A program made the translations under genes and the position numbers. The notes below the pieces were generated by a model, which saw only the letters and a list, made by a program, of their open reading frames with translations, did not search any database and was not told the origin of the DNA. Shown piece after piece: positions 15,133-24,082 of a stretch of DNA of 47,971 bases (position 1 is its first letter; the number at the start of each line of letters is the position of its first letter). Source of the stretch: Streptomyces sp. GKU 895 (GTDB lineage Bacteria; Actinomycetota; Actinomycetes; Streptomycetales; Streptomycetaceae); contig MWJO01000061.1 in NCBI GenBank assembly GCA_002027195.1, positions 1 through 47,971 on the forward strand, given 5' to 3'.

Positions 15133-16374
15133 ATGGCGGACACCGCCCCCCTGCACCAGCGCCTGCGCCAACTGCCGCGCAGCGCCTGGGTGATCTTCGC
15201 GGGGATGTTCCTGATCAAGTTCGGGAACTTCCTCAACGTCTTCCTCGTGCTCTTCCTCGTCTCCCGCGGCTACTCCGCCGCCCAGGCGGGCCTCGCGGTC
15301 GCCGCGGTCGGCCTCGGCACCTTCGTCGGCAACATGATCGGCGGCACGGTCGCCGACAGGTTCGGCCGCCGCAGCGCCATCGCGGTGTCCATGTTCGGCT
15401 CGGCGGCGGCCACCGCCACGGTCCCCTTCACCGACGGCCTGATCACCACGACCGCCCTGGTCTGCCTGGTCGGCATCTTCGCCCAGCTGTACCGCCCGGC
15501 GGCCGGCGCGCTGCTCGTCGACGTCGTCGACGGGGAGCAGCGGGTCATGGCGTTCGCCGTGCTCCGTCTCGCCGTCAACGTCGGCATGGCGGTCGGCCCG
15601 CTGGTCGGCGGCCTGCTCAGCGGCCACTCCTACACGTACGTCTTCGCGGGCGACGCCCTGTTCTCCCTCGCCTTCGGCACCCTGGCCCTGCTGCTCCTGC
15701 CGGCCGGCCGCCCGGTGCAGGCCCCGGTCACCGCCTCCGAGGCGGCGGGCAAGGGCGGCTACCGCGAGGTCTTCACCGACCGCCCCTACGTCCTGTTCCT
15801 GCTGTCGATGGTCGCCGCGACCTTCGTCTACGGCCAGACCACCGCGACCCTCCCCCTGCACGTCACCGACGCCGGCTTCTCCAACACCGTCTACGGCCTG
15901 CTTCTCGGCCTCAACGCCCTGCTGTGCGTGGTCATCGAGCTGCCCCTGACCCGGCACACCGAGCGCCGCGACCCGCGCCGCGTCATCGCCCTCGGCCTGC
16001 TGCTGCTCGGCGCCGGCATGGGGCTGACGGGCGCCATGAACGCGGTGTGGCTGCTGGCCCTGACGGTCGTCCTGTGGACGGTCGCCGAGACCATCTACAC
16101 CCCGATCGCCAACGCCTACCCGGCCGAGTTCTCCCCGGCCCACCTGCGCGGCCGCTACCAGGGCGCCGAGGGCCTCGCCCACACCCTCGGCGGCACCCTC
16201 GGCCCGGCCGTCGGCGGCCTCCTCTACGGCATCAACGCCCCGCTGCACTGGACCGTCTGCGCCGCCGTCGCCGTCCTCGGCGCGGCCCTGGTCCTGGGCG
16301 CCAAGCCCGGCACACGGCAGACGGAGACTCCGGTGGCAAAGACGCCCGAGCCGGTGCCCGCCACCACCAACTGA
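15133..16374 (+). CDS. MFS transporter
   Basis: The 413-residue major-facilitator transporter has 12 predicted spans. Its GGTVADRFGRRSAIAVS is the conserved loop 2-3 motif, and YRPAAGALLVDVV and HLRGRYQGAEG are typical of MdtG/YfmO-type drug exporters. The ATG at 15133 follows AAGGAG at 15118-15123. It lies 14 bases after the MFS relic and is followed by the DinB-like gene after 38 bases, so the rightward arm continues. It is not closely similar to the MFS at 13493. Inferred role: export of the cluster product or an intermediate. Confidence 0.9.
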   Translation: MADTAPLHQRLRQLPRSAWVIFAGMFLIKFGNFLNVFLVLFLVSRGYSAAQAGLAVAAVGLGTFVGNMIGGTVADRFGRRSAIAVSMFGSAAATATVPFTDGLITTTALVCLVGIFAQLYRPAAGALLVDVVDGEQRVMAFAVLRLAVNVGMAVGPLVGGLLSGHSYTYVFAGDALFSLAFGTLALLLLPAGRPVQAPVTASEAAGKGGYREVFTDRPYVLFLLSMVAATFVYGQTTATLPLHVTDAGFSNTVYGLLLGLNALLCVVIELPLTRHTERRDPRRVIALGLLLLGAGMGLTGAMNAVWLLALTVVLWTVAETIYTPIANAYPAEFSPAHLRGRYQGAEGLAHTLGGTLGPAVGGLLYGINAPLHWTVCAAVAVLGAALVLGAKPGTRQTETPVAKTPEPVPATTN

Positions 16375-16412
16375 CCCTCCCGTACCCACCCCTTCACACC
16401 CGAGAGACCCCG

Positions 16413-17015
16413 ATGACCGTCACCAGCACCGAAGTTCCCCGCATCGACATCCCCTCCGCGACCGAGGACCCGGCCGCGTACGTCACCGCGCTCCTCGAAG
16501 TCGCCGCCGAGCGCGACCCGTTCGACGTCCTCGCCAAGACGCCGGTGTGGGCCGCGCGGCTCTTCGCGGACCTGCCGACCGAGCTCGCCGAGACGGTCCC
16601 GGAGGAGGGGGAGTGGCCGGCCGCGTTCACCGTCGGGCACCTCTTCGACGTCGACATCGTCTACGGCTTCCGCTGGCGCCTGGTCGCCACCGAGGACGCC
16701 CCGGTCTACCCCGGCTACGACGAGGAGAAGTGGGCCCCGCTGCCCCGCCTCCCGTTCCGCCAGATGCTCGATGCCTGGACCGGCCTGCGCGCCTCCAACG
16801 TGGCCCTGCTCGCGGCCCTGCCGCCGGAGGCCTGGCAGCGCACCGGACACCACGGCGAGCAGGGTGGCGAGACCATGGAGGTCATGATCAAGAAGGTGGT
16901 CGGCCACGACATCGCCCACATCAACCAGATCTACCGCGCGATCCGCCTGGTCCGCCAGGCGGCCGGCCTGGACGTGGCGGAACTGGACGCGACGTACCTG
17001 TCGCTGGGCCTGTAA
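16413..17015 (+). CDS. DinB/YfiT-like metal-dependent enzyme
   Basis: The 200-residue DinB-superfamily four-helix protein shows the expected histidine triad: H76 in VGHLFDVD, and H165 and H169 in VGHDIAHINQI. Family members bind a divalent metal and in actinomycetes often act as mycothiol- or bacillithiol-dependent S-transferases or isomerases. It is the last gene of the rightward arm and is followed by a strong hairpin terminator. Inferred role: protection against a reactive hydrazine, diazo or N-hydroxy product through thiol conjugation, or a tailoring step. The assignment to fold is firm; the reaction is not known. Confidence 0.82.
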   Translation: MTVTSTEVPRIDIPSATEDPAAYVTALLEVAAERDPFDVLAKTPVWAARLFADLPTELAETVPEEGEWPAAFTVGHLFDVDIVYGFRWRLVATEDAPVYPGYDEEKWAPLPRLPFRQMLDAWTGLRASNVALLAALPPEAWQRTGHHGEQGGETMEVMIKKVVGHDIAHINQIYRAIRLVRQAAGLDVAELDATYLSLGL

Positions 17016-17024
17016 CAACCGTCA

Positions 17025-17054
17025 GGCGCCCGGGACTTGACCGTCCCGGGCGCC
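17025..17054. terminator. Bidirectional intrinsic terminator
   Basis: A perfect 12-base stem (GGCGCCCGGGAC at 17025-17036, complement at 17043-17054) with a 6-base loop lies between the converging DinB-like gene and the dioxygenase gene. It marks the right boundary of the cluster. Confidence 0.8.
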
Positions 17055-17071
17055 TTCGCGCAGGTCCGTGA

Positions 17072-18004
17072 CTACAGCGAGGTGCCGTCGTTCGTGGAGT
17101 CCGGGTCGACACCCATGGTGATCGAACCGACGACCCCCTTGGCGATGTTCTTCTTGTCGTACTTCAGCTTGAGGAGGCCGCCCGTGGTGCCGCTCTGGTC
17201 GTAGATGGTGTCCTCGGTGAGCGTGGTGCGCTCCGTGGTGCTGGTGGAGTACGGCTCGACCTCGGCGGAGGCGAGCACGGCCTCCTCGGCGAAGAAGAAC
17301 TGGCCGGTGTGGCAGGTGTGCCCGCCCTCGTAGCCGGCGTCGGTCCACTTGCCGTCCACGTGCACCTTGGTGTGGATGTGGACGGTACGGCCCCGGTACC
17401 AGCCCGGGAAGATCGTCTTGAAGGCGACCCGGCCCTGCTTGTCCGTCCTCCACGTGCCGCGCAGGTAGCGCTCGTCGTCGGTGGGCTCCTCGTGGCCGCC
17501 GCCACCGGTGCCGCCGGAGGGCGCTCCGGACGGCGGTTCACCGGTCGGCGTGCCACTCGGCGTGCCCGAGGGGGCGTCGGTCGGGGCCGTGCCGCCACCG
17601 CCGGTCGACAGGCTCTCGTACCCGGAGTAGATGCCCAGCGCGTCGCAGTGCCAGATGTCCACGGCGGCGTTCGCGATCGGCTTGCAGGTCTCGGCGTCGA
17701 TCACCTTGAGGTTCAGGACGAGCGGGATGCCCTCCTTGTCCTCGGTGATGTCCCGGCGGATCTTGTCGGCATCGATGTAGTAGGGCCCCTCGGTGGTCTC
17801 CGAGGTCAGCTTGTAGCACGCCTCGGACGTGGTGGCCGTACCGGCGGTGCTCGTCTCGTCGGCGAACGCGCCCGAGGCGAGAGCCGTGCCCGCTCCCACG
17901 GCGACGGCGGCTCCCGCCCCCGCCACGACGACCTTGCGCCGTGTCAGATCCCGCTTGTGCCGCGGCCCGTTGTCCTGCTGGTGTTCTGTGTGGTTTCCCG
18001 TCAT
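17072..18004 (-). CDS. Exported intradiol ring-cleavage dioxygenase
   Basis: The 310-residue protein has a twin-arginine leader (LTRRKVVVAGAGAAVAVGAG, residues 20-39, with cleavage near ASGAFADE), so it is exported folded. Non-haem Fe(III) ligands are visible as Y126 (WHCDALGIYSGY), Y203, H209 and H211 (FPGWYRGRTVHIH). Such enzymes cleave catechols between the hydroxyls. A low-complexity Gly/Pro/Ser/Thr insert (about 133-173) interrupts the domain. The start at 18004 has no ribosome site, but a -10-like TAACTT (minus strand, 18018-18013) lies just upstream, so the mRNA may be leaderless. A second exported intradiol enzyme sits at 27853. Confidence 0.88.
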   Translation of the reverse strand: MTGNHTEHQQDNGPRHKRDLTRRKVVVAGAGAAVAVGAGTALASGAFADETSTAGTATTSEACYKLTSETTEGPYYIDADKIRRDITEDKEGIPLVLNLKVIDAETCKPIANAAVDIWHCDALGIYSGYESLSTGGGGTAPTDAPSGTPSGTPTGEPPSGAPSGGTGGGGHEEPTDDERYLRGTWRTDKQGRVAFKTIFPGWYRGRTVHIHTKVHVDGKWTDAGYEGGHTCHTGQFFFAEEAVLASAEVEPYSTSTTERTTLTEDTIYDQSGTTGGLLKLKYDKKNIAKGVVGSITMGVDPDSTNDGTSL

Positions 18005-18074
18005 GGGCAGGGAAGTTAGGTAAGAAGCCTGGGAAGGCCACCGGTAAGAGCTGTGCCCTTCTCACAGGAAAGCG

Positions 18075-18110
18075 AAAGGGCTCGAAACCGACGCCGGTTT
18101 CGAGCCCTTT
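18075..18110. terminator. Intrinsic terminator downstream of aspS
   Basis: A perfect 15-base stem (18075-18089 with 18096-18110, six-base loop) lies directly after the aspS stop and is bordered by A/T runs in the stem ends. It can act on the leftward aspS transcript and insulates the dioxygenase gene. Confidence 0.8.
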
Positions 18111-18122
18111 CCCCCAACTGCC

Positions 18123-19886
18123 TTACTTCGGCTGCGGCTTGCGCACCGTCAGGTGCAGCTCCTTCAGCCGCGCCTCCTCCAGCTCCGTCGGCGCGCCCAT
18201 CATCAGGTCCTGGGCGTTGCCGTTGAGCGGGAAGGCGATGGTCTCGCGGATGTTCGGCTCGTCCGCGAGGAGCATCACGATGCGGTCGACGCCGGGCGCG
18301 ATGCCGCCGTGCGGCGGGGCGCCGAAGCGGAACGCGCGGAGCATGCCGGCGAACTTCTCCTCGACGGTCTCGCGGTCGTAGCCCGCGATCTCGAAGGCCT
18401 TCAGCATGATCTCGGGCTCGTGGTTCCGGATCGCGCCGGAGGACAGCTCGACACCGTTGCAGACGATGTCGTACTGCCAGCCCAGGATGTCCAGCGGGTC
18501 CTGGGTCTCCAGGGCCTCGAGACCGCCCTGCGGCATCGAGAACGGGTTGTGCGAGAAGTCGATCGCGCCGGTGTCCTCGTCCTTCTCGTACATCGGGAAG
18601 TCGACGATCCAGCAGAACCGGAAGACGTTCTCCTCGAAGTGCCCGGCACGCTTGGCGGCCTCGACCCGCACCGCGCCCATGATCTTCGAGACCTCGTCGA
18701 ACTCGCCCGCGCCGAAGAACACCGCGTGACCGGCGGCCAGCGACAGCCGCTTGGTCAGCTCGGCGACGTTCTCCTCGGTGAGGAACTTGGCGATCGGGCC
18801 GGTCAGCGAACCGTCCTCGGCCACCCGCACCCACGCCAGGCCCTTCGCGCCCAGCGTGACGGCGAAGTCGCCGAGCTGGTCGAAGAACTTCCGCGGCTGC
18901 GCGGAGACGTCCGGCACCGGCAGCGCGCGCACGTGCTTGCCGGCGAAGGCCTTGAACTCCGAGCCCTCGAAGACGTCGGTGATGTCGACGAGCTCCAGCC
19001 GGGCCCGCAGGTCCGGCTTGTCGGAGCCGTACTTCAGCATCGCCTCACGGAACGGGATCCGCGGGAACGGCGAGGTCACATGACGGCCGTTGCCGAACTC
19101 CTCGAACAGCTCGGTCATGAGCTTCTCGATCGGCTGGAAGACGTCCTCCTGCTCGACGAAGCTCATCTCGACGTCGAGCTGGTAGAACTCGCCCGGCGAG
19201 CGGTCCGCGCGGGCGTCCTCGTCACGGAAGCAGGGCGCGATCTGGAAGTAGCGGTCGAAGCCGGAGATCATCAGCAGCTGCTTGAACTGCTGCGGCGCCT
19301 GGGGGAGGGCGTAGAACTTGCCCGGGTTCAGGCGGGAGGGCACCACGAAGTCACGCGCGCCCTCGGGGGAGGTGGCGGACAGGATCGGCGTCGCCATCTC
19401 GTTGAAGCCGAGGGCCACCATCTTGGAGCGGATCGAGGCGATGACCGACGACCGCAGCATGATGTTCTTGTGCATGCGCTCGCGGCGCAGGTCGAGGAAG
19501 CGGTACTCCAGGCGCCGCTCCTCGTTGACCCCGTCCTCGGTGTTGATCGTGAACGGCAGCGGGGCGGCGGCGCCGAGCAGCTCGACCTCGCTCACCTCGA
19601 CCTCGATCTCACCGGTCGGCAGGTCCGCGTTCACGTTCTCGGTTCCACGGGAGACAACGCGGCCGTCGATACGGACCGTGGACTCCTTGGAGACCTTGTC
19701 CAGCGCCTCGTAGGCCTCCGTGCCCGGCCGGGCGACGAGCTGCGTGATGCCGTAGTGATCGCGCAGATCGATGAAGAGGATGCCGCCCAGGTCGCGCCGA
19801 TTGTGCAGCCAGCCACTCAGCCGGACGTCGGTGCCGACGTCAGAGGAGCGGAGCTCGCCGCAGGTGTGGGACCTGTACCGATGCAT
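18123..19886 (-). CDS. aspS: Aspartyl-tRNA synthetase
   Basis: The 587-residue bacterial-type AspRS has an N-terminal OB-fold anticodon domain (VGTDVRLSGWLHNRRDLGGILFIDLRDHYG), class II motif 2 (FRDEDARADRSPGEFYQLDVEMSF), the bacterial GAD insertion (about 280-420), and motif 3 (GGIAPGVDRIVMLL). It charges tRNA-Asp, and probably tRNA-Asn in species that use the amidotransferase route. The start at 19886 gives the usual MHRYRSHTCGEL N terminus, with AAGGA 12 bases upstream. It is divergent from the SpoIIE-type phosphatase across a 184-base gap. This is housekeeping, not part of the cluster. Confidence 0.97.
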   Translation of the reverse strand: MHRYRSHTCGELRSSDVGTDVRLSGWLHNRRDLGGILFIDLRDHYGITQLVARPGTEAYEALDKVSKESTVRIDGRVVSRGTENVNADLPTGEIEVEVSEVELLGAAAPLPFTINTEDGVNEERRLEYRFLDLRRERMHKNIMLRSSVIASIRSKMVALGFNEMATPILSATSPEGARDFVVPSRLNPGKFYALPQAPQQFKQLLMISGFDRYFQIAPCFRDEDARADRSPGEFYQLDVEMSFVEQEDVFQPIEKLMTELFEEFGNGRHVTSPFPRIPFREAMLKYGSDKPDLRARLELVDITDVFEGSEFKAFAGKHVRALPVPDVSAQPRKFFDQLGDFAVTLGAKGLAWVRVAEDGSLTGPIAKFLTEENVAELTKRLSLAAGHAVFFGAGEFDEVSKIMGAVRVEAAKRAGHFEENVFRFCWIVDFPMYEKDEDTGAIDFSHNPFSMPQGGLEALETQDPLDILGWQYDIVCNGVELSSGAIRNHEPEIMLKAFEIAGYDRETVEEKFAGMLRAFRFGAPPHGGIAPGVDRIVMLLADEPNIRETIAFPLNGNAQDLMMGAPTELEEARLKELHLTVRKPQPK

Positions 19887-20070
19887 CGTCGTTCATCGTC
19901 CTTACAGTGTGGGCTGTGTGCCGAGGGTCACTCCCCGACGTGAACGGGCCATGGTGCCCGGACCTCCCAAGGGTACCGGCCGCCCCAAGATCGGCTCTCC
20001 ACCATTTCCGTCGCCTGCGTGCATGGGCCATCAGTGGCACGGTGCGATCGCCTGTTCTTACAGTGGGGCA

Positions 20071-22212
20071 ATGCGCACTGGTGAGCCCCTGCCCGCCGTG
20101 GGGGAGGTACTCTCCGCCCTCGCCACCGGCCTGTGGCACTGGGACACCGCGACAGGCCTGGTCACCGTGGATGCCGAGGCCGCGCGGCTGCTCGGCCTGC
20201 GGGCCGAGGCCACCACCCTCACCGAGGTCCAGGCACGCGCCCGCATGCACCCCGTGGACTGGAACGAGATCACGGGCGTGATCCAGCTCGCCGTCGCCGA
20301 GGGCACCCTCGCCGAGGTCCGCATCCGGATCATGGACGAGCAGAACCGGGTGATCCGCGTCGTCCGCAGCCGCTCGAAGCCGTCGTACGACGCCGAACGC
20401 CGCGCCTTCGTCCTGATCGGCGCGATGCAGGAGGTCACCGAGCCCTCGCCGACCACCGCCGCCGCCCGCAGCAGCACCGCCGTCACCGGCGACTGGCGCC
20501 GCTCCCGCGAGGCCTTCCTGCTGGACGCGGGCCGCGCCCTGGCCGAGGCCCGCTCGACGGAAGAGGTCCTGCGGGTGGCCGCGGGCCTGTCCATGCCGGG
20601 CTTCTCCCCCGACGGCCTGGCCGTGTTCGGCGTCGAGGGCGACCGCCTGAAGATCATCGGCCACCACGGCCAGCAGCCCGGCGACGAGGGCCCGTTCTCC
20701 CACATGTCCCTGGAGACGGACTACCCGGCGGCGGAGGTCGTGCGCACCGGCCGCGCGGTGTACCTGTCGAGCCCCGACCACTACCGCGACCGCTACCCGG
20801 TCACCTGGCCGCTGGCCGCCCACTTCGGCCGCCAGTCCTGGGCCTTCCTGCCCCTGACCGTCGCCGGCCGCACCATGGGCGCCTGGATGGCGGCCTTCAC
20901 CTACCCGGTGGCCTTCACCCCCGACGAGCGCTCGGTCCTCACCACCGTCGCCCGCATGCTCGCCCAGGCCCTCTCCCGCGCCGAGGCCGCGGAATCCGCC
21001 CGCGAGCTGACGGACGGCCTCCAGCGCTCCATGCTCCCCAAACTGGGCCCCGAGATACCCGGCATGAGCGTCGCCGCCCGCTACGTCCCCACCGGCGGCG
21101 GCCTCCAGGTCGGCGGCGACTGGTACGACATGATCCCGCTGCCCAACGGCCGCCTCGCCCTCGTCATCGGCGACGTCCAGGGCCACGACGTCCGGGCCGC
21201 CGGCCTCATGGGCCAGCTCCGCATCGCCCTGCGCGCCTACGCCTCCGAGGGCCACCGCCCCGACGCCGTCCTCTCCCGCGCCTCCCGCTTCCTGCACGGC
21301 ATGGCCTACGACGACGACCAGGACCCCGGCGACCTGCGCTTCGCGACCTGCCTCTACGCCGAGGTCGACCCCGGCACCGGCGCCCTGGACATCGCCCGCG
21401 CCGGCCACCCCGACCCGGCGATCCGGATGGCCGACGGGACGGTCCTGGCCCGCCGCACCGACGGCGGCCTCCCCCTCGGCATCGACCCGGACGCCGACTA
21501 CCCCACCACCCGCCTCACCCTCGAACCCGGCGAGACGATGATGGTCTGCACCGACGGCCTCCTGGAGACCGGCGGCCACGACCTCGACACCGGCTGGCAG
21601 CGGGTCCGCACCATCCTGGAGGAACACAAGGGCGACGACCTCGAGGAACTCGCCGACGCCCTGGTCCAGGCGGTCCACGGCCCCTCCTCCCACCACACCC
21701 CGGGCCCCCTCACCGACCGCCGCGAGGACGACATAGCGGTCCTGCTGCTGCACCGCGAGGGAGACGGCTGCGGCTGCGGCGAGACCGTCACCCGGCCCCA
21801 GGTCCGCCGCACGATGCTCACGGTGGCCCAGGCGGAACCGGAACGCGTCGCGGTGGCCCGCGCACAGCTCAGGGAACTCCTCCACGACTGGCCCTCCCAG
21901 GACCAGGTCGACTCCGCGGTCCTGCTCCTGTCGGAGACGCTGACGAACGTCCTCGTCCATACGGACGCCGACGCGCTGCTCCTCGCCGAGATCCACGGCG
22001 ACGGCCCCGGCACCCGCCGGATGCGCATCGAGGTCACCGACACCAGCGACGACCTCCCCCACAAACGCCGCCCCGGCGAACTCGCCTCCTCCGGCCGCGG
22101 CCTGATGCTCATCGAACTCCTCGCCGACGCCTGGGGAGTCGACCCGCGCGGCGAGGGCAAGAGCATCTGGTTCGAGCTCTACGAGTCCACGGCCGAGGCG
22201 TCCCGCGCGTAA
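20071..22212 (+). CDS. PAS-GAF-PP2C(SpoIIE)-HATPase signalling protein
   Basis: The 713-residue cytoplasmic regulator has an N-terminal PAS-like domain (about 1-125, LWHWDTATGLVTVDAEAARLLGL), a GAF domain (about 150-310), a SpoIIE/PP2C phosphatase domain (about 345-560, GGDWYDMIPLPNGRLALVIGDVQGHD and CTDGLLETGG with metal-binding Asp) and a C-terminal RsbW-like HATPase (about 590-705, SETLTNVLVHT and GRGLMLIELLADAWGV). Such proteins act in partner-switching control of sigma factors. A -10-like TACAGT lies about 8 bases before the ATG, so a leaderless transcript is likely. The 3' end overlaps the convergent AI-2E gene by 34 bases. Confidence 0.93.
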   Translation: MRTGEPLPAVGEVLSALATGLWHWDTATGLVTVDAEAARLLGLRAEATTLTEVQARARMHPVDWNEITGVIQLAVAEGTLAEVRIRIMDEQNRVIRVVRSRSKPSYDAERRAFVLIGAMQEVTEPSPTTAAARSSTAVTGDWRRSREAFLLDAGRALAEARSTEEVLRVAAGLSMPGFSPDGLAVFGVEGDRLKIIGHHGQQPGDEGPFSHMSLETDYPAAEVVRTGRAVYLSSPDHYRDRYPVTWPLAAHFGRQSWAFLPLTVAGRTMGAWMAAFTYPVAFTPDERSVLTTVARMLAQALSRAEAAESARELTDGLQRSMLPKLGPEIPGMSVAARYVPTGGGLQVGGDWYDMIPLPNGRLALVIGDVQGHDVRAAGLMGQLRIALRAYASEGHRPDAVLSRASRFLHGMAYDDDQDPGDLRFATCLYAEVDPGTGALDIARAGHPDPAIRMADGTVLARRTDGGLPLGIDPDADYPTTRLTLEPGETMMVCTDGLLETGGHDLDTGWQRVRTILEEHKGDDLEELADALVQAVHGPSSHHTPGPLTDRREDDIAVLLLHREGDGCGCGETVTRPQVRRTMLTVAQAEPERVAVARAQLRELLHDWPSQDQVDSAVLLLSETLTNVLVHTDADALLLAEIHGDGPGTRRMRIEVTDTSDDLPHKRRPGELASSGRGLMLIELLADAWGVDPRGEGKSIWFELYESTAEASRA

Positions 22213-23243
22213 CGCTCCCGCAGCTCGTGTCCGACCGCGAACGCGGCGGCGGTGAGGGGTACGGCGAGCAGCATCCCGAGCACCCCGGAGGTGGACGCCC
22301 CGGCCGTGATGGCGACCAGCACCACGGCCGGATGCATCTGCACGGTGCGGCTCTGGATGGCCGGCTGCAGCACATGCCCCTCCAGCACCTGCACGGCGAG
22401 CACGATCCCGAGCGCCCACAGAGCGATGACGACCCCCCGGTCGGCCAGCGCGACGAGCACGGCCACCGCCCCCGAGATGAACGCCCCGAGGTACGGGATG
22501 TAGGCCCCGACGAACACGAGCGCCGCGAGCCCCACGGCCCCCGGGACATCAAGGACCAACAACCCGACCCCAATACAGACGGCGTCGATGAGGGCGATGA
22601 TCGTGGTCCCCCGCATGAACCCCTCCACGGCCCCGAAGGCCCGCCGCGCCAGGGCCTCGACGAGATCACCGGAGGCGGCGGGGACCACTGCCCGCAACGC
22701 ACCGACGGCCCGATGCGAGTCCCGCAGGAAGAAGAAGACAAGAAAGAGCGCGAGAACGGCCATGGCGATGACCTCCCCGACCACACTCACCCCGCTGATG
22801 ACCCCGGAAGCGGCGGTCCCCCCGAACCGGCCCAGCAGTTCCTTGGCGTTGGAGGCCAGGTCATCGAGCGAGGTCCCGGCGGCCCCGAAATGATCGGCGA
22901 TCCCCTGAGCCGCGTCCTTGAGCGAGGCGACGATCTGGTCCCCGGTGTCGATGAGCGCGGCGACGACGATGTAGACGGCCCCACCGACCACCCCCACCAC
23001 GGCCACACAGGTGAGCCCGGCGGCGAGCGACCGCCCGACCCCGACCTTGATGAGCCACCGGTGCAACGGCCCGAGCAACGCGGTCCCGAGCAACGCGAGC
23101 AGCACCGGCACGACAGCGGTACGGAACTCCCCGCACAGCCGGATCCCGACGTACCCGACCCCGGCGACGAGCAGCACCACGGCGCACCAGGCGGCGACCC
23201 GGCGGATCGGCTCCGGGACGAGTGCTGTCGACGGTTCCTGCAT
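22179..23243 (-). CDS. AI-2E family transporter (PerM-type permease)
   Basis: The 354-residue membrane protein has about eight spans in the arrangement typical of the AI-2E/PerM family: three N-terminal helices, a soluble segment (about 100-150), then FLVFFFLRDSHRAVGALRAVVP and the conserved FVGAYIPYLGAFISGAVAVLVAL and EGHVLQPAIQSRTVQMHP segments. Substrates of actinomycete members are unknown; some relatives move signals or act as Na+/H+ antiporters. It is convergent with, and overlaps, the phosphatase gene, and is divergent from the HAD gene across 98 bases. Confidence 0.9.
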   Translation of the reverse strand: MQEPSTALVPEPIRRVAAWCAVVLLVAGVGYVGIRLCGEFRTAVVPVLLALLGTALLGPLHRWLIKVGVGRSLAAGLTCVAVVGVVGGAVYIVVAALIDTGDQIVASLKDAAQGIADHFGAAGTSLDDLASNAKELLGRFGGTAASGVISGVSVVGEVIAMAVLALFLVFFFLRDSHRAVGALRAVVPAASGDLVEALARRAFGAVEGFMRGTTIIALIDAVCIGVGLLVLDVPGAVGLAALVFVGAYIPYLGAFISGAVAVLVALADRGVVIALWALGIVLAVQVLEGHVLQPAIQSRTVQMHPAVVLVAITAGASTSGVLGMLLAVPLTAAAFAVGHELRERYARDASAVDS

Positions 23244-23341
23244 GCTCCCATCTGGCCATACGCCGGTTCCGCTGTCGCGCAGTCACAGCCGAACGAGGCC
23301 CCCCGCCCGGGCCGACGGCCACTCGCTGCCATGATCGGCGC

Positions 23342-23992
23342 GTGACGAGTGAACCCGCCCCGCCCGGCCGCCCGAAGTACGTCCTGTTCGACGTGGACGG
23401 CACGTTGATCGACGCGGTGAGCAATCAACGCCGGGTCTGGGGCGTCTGGGCGGAGCGCCACGGCCTGAACCCGGCCGAGGTCTACGAGGTGGCCCTGCGC
23501 ACGCGCCCGCTGGAGACGTTCGCCCAGGTCGCCCCGGACCGGAACCCGCAGGAATGCCTGGCGGCCCTGCACGAACTGGAGGACGACGACGTCCGGTCCG
23601 GCGTCTACTCGGCCTTCGACGGCGCGTCCGCACTCCTCCACGCCCTGCACCCGGGCTCCTGGGCCCTGGTCACCTCGAACTACGAACACCGCGTCCGCGG
23701 CCGCTTCCGGCGCACCGGCCTTCCGCTGCCGCCCGTGATCGTGGACGCGGCCGCGGTGACCGAGGGCAAGCCGTCCCCCACCCCCTACCTCCAGGCCGCC
23801 GCCCTGCTGGGCACACCCCCGGAGGACTGCCTGGTCATCGAGGACGCCCCGTCCGGAATCCGCTCCGGCCTGCGCGCCGGAATGCAGGTGTGGAGCGTGA
23901 ACACCGGCACGGCCCCCGAAGGCCCCCACCGCCACTTCCGGACCCTCCGCGAGGCGGTCCCCCACATCCTGGCCTTCGCCGGGCAGGGCTGA
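23342..23992 (+). CDS. HAD-superfamily hydrolase (phosphatase/phosphoglucomutase-like)
   Basis: The 216-residue HAD protein shows motif I FDVDGTL (nucleophile Asp), motif II VTSN, motif III lysine in EGKPSPTPYLQAA, and motif IV VIEDAPSGIRSGLRAGM. The cap lies between motifs I and II, as in beta-phosphoglucomutase and glycerol-3-phosphate phosphatase relatives. I chose the GTG at 23342 because the alignment to the family starts just after it; upstream in-frame codons read into the divergent gene. The gene is followed by a strong terminator. Substrate unknown; housekeeping role likely. Confidence 0.88.
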   Translation: MTSEPAPPGRPKYVLFDVDGTLIDAVSNQRRVWGVWAERHGLNPAEVYEVALRTRPLETFAQVAPDRNPQECLAALHELEDDDVRSGVYSAFDGASALLHALHPGSWALVTSNYEHRVRGRFRRTGLPLPPVIVDAAAVTEGKPSPTPYLQAAALLGTPPEDCLVIEDAPSGIRSGLRAGMQVWSVNTGTAPEGPHRHFRTLREAVPHILAFAGQG

Positions 23993-24019
23993 TCACCGCA
24001 CTCCTCGCGGTACGGCAAA

Positions 24020-24056
24020 GGCCCGGATCCGCAGATCGAGCCTGCGGATCCGGGCC
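24020..24056. terminator. Intrinsic terminator between HAD and pirin genes
   Basis: A perfect 15-base stem (24020-24034 with 24042-24056) with a 7-base loop lies between the convergent HAD and pirin genes and can serve both. Confidence 0.8.
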
Positions 24057-24082
24057 CTGGAGAACTGGAGGACCGGCGTGCC

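Noticed and set aside
19840..19896. Possible 18-codon upstream ORF overlapping the aspS start
   Set aside because: Its ATG lies only 2 bases from the ribosome site, too close for initiation, while aspS at 12 bases is acceptable. No evidence of conservation.
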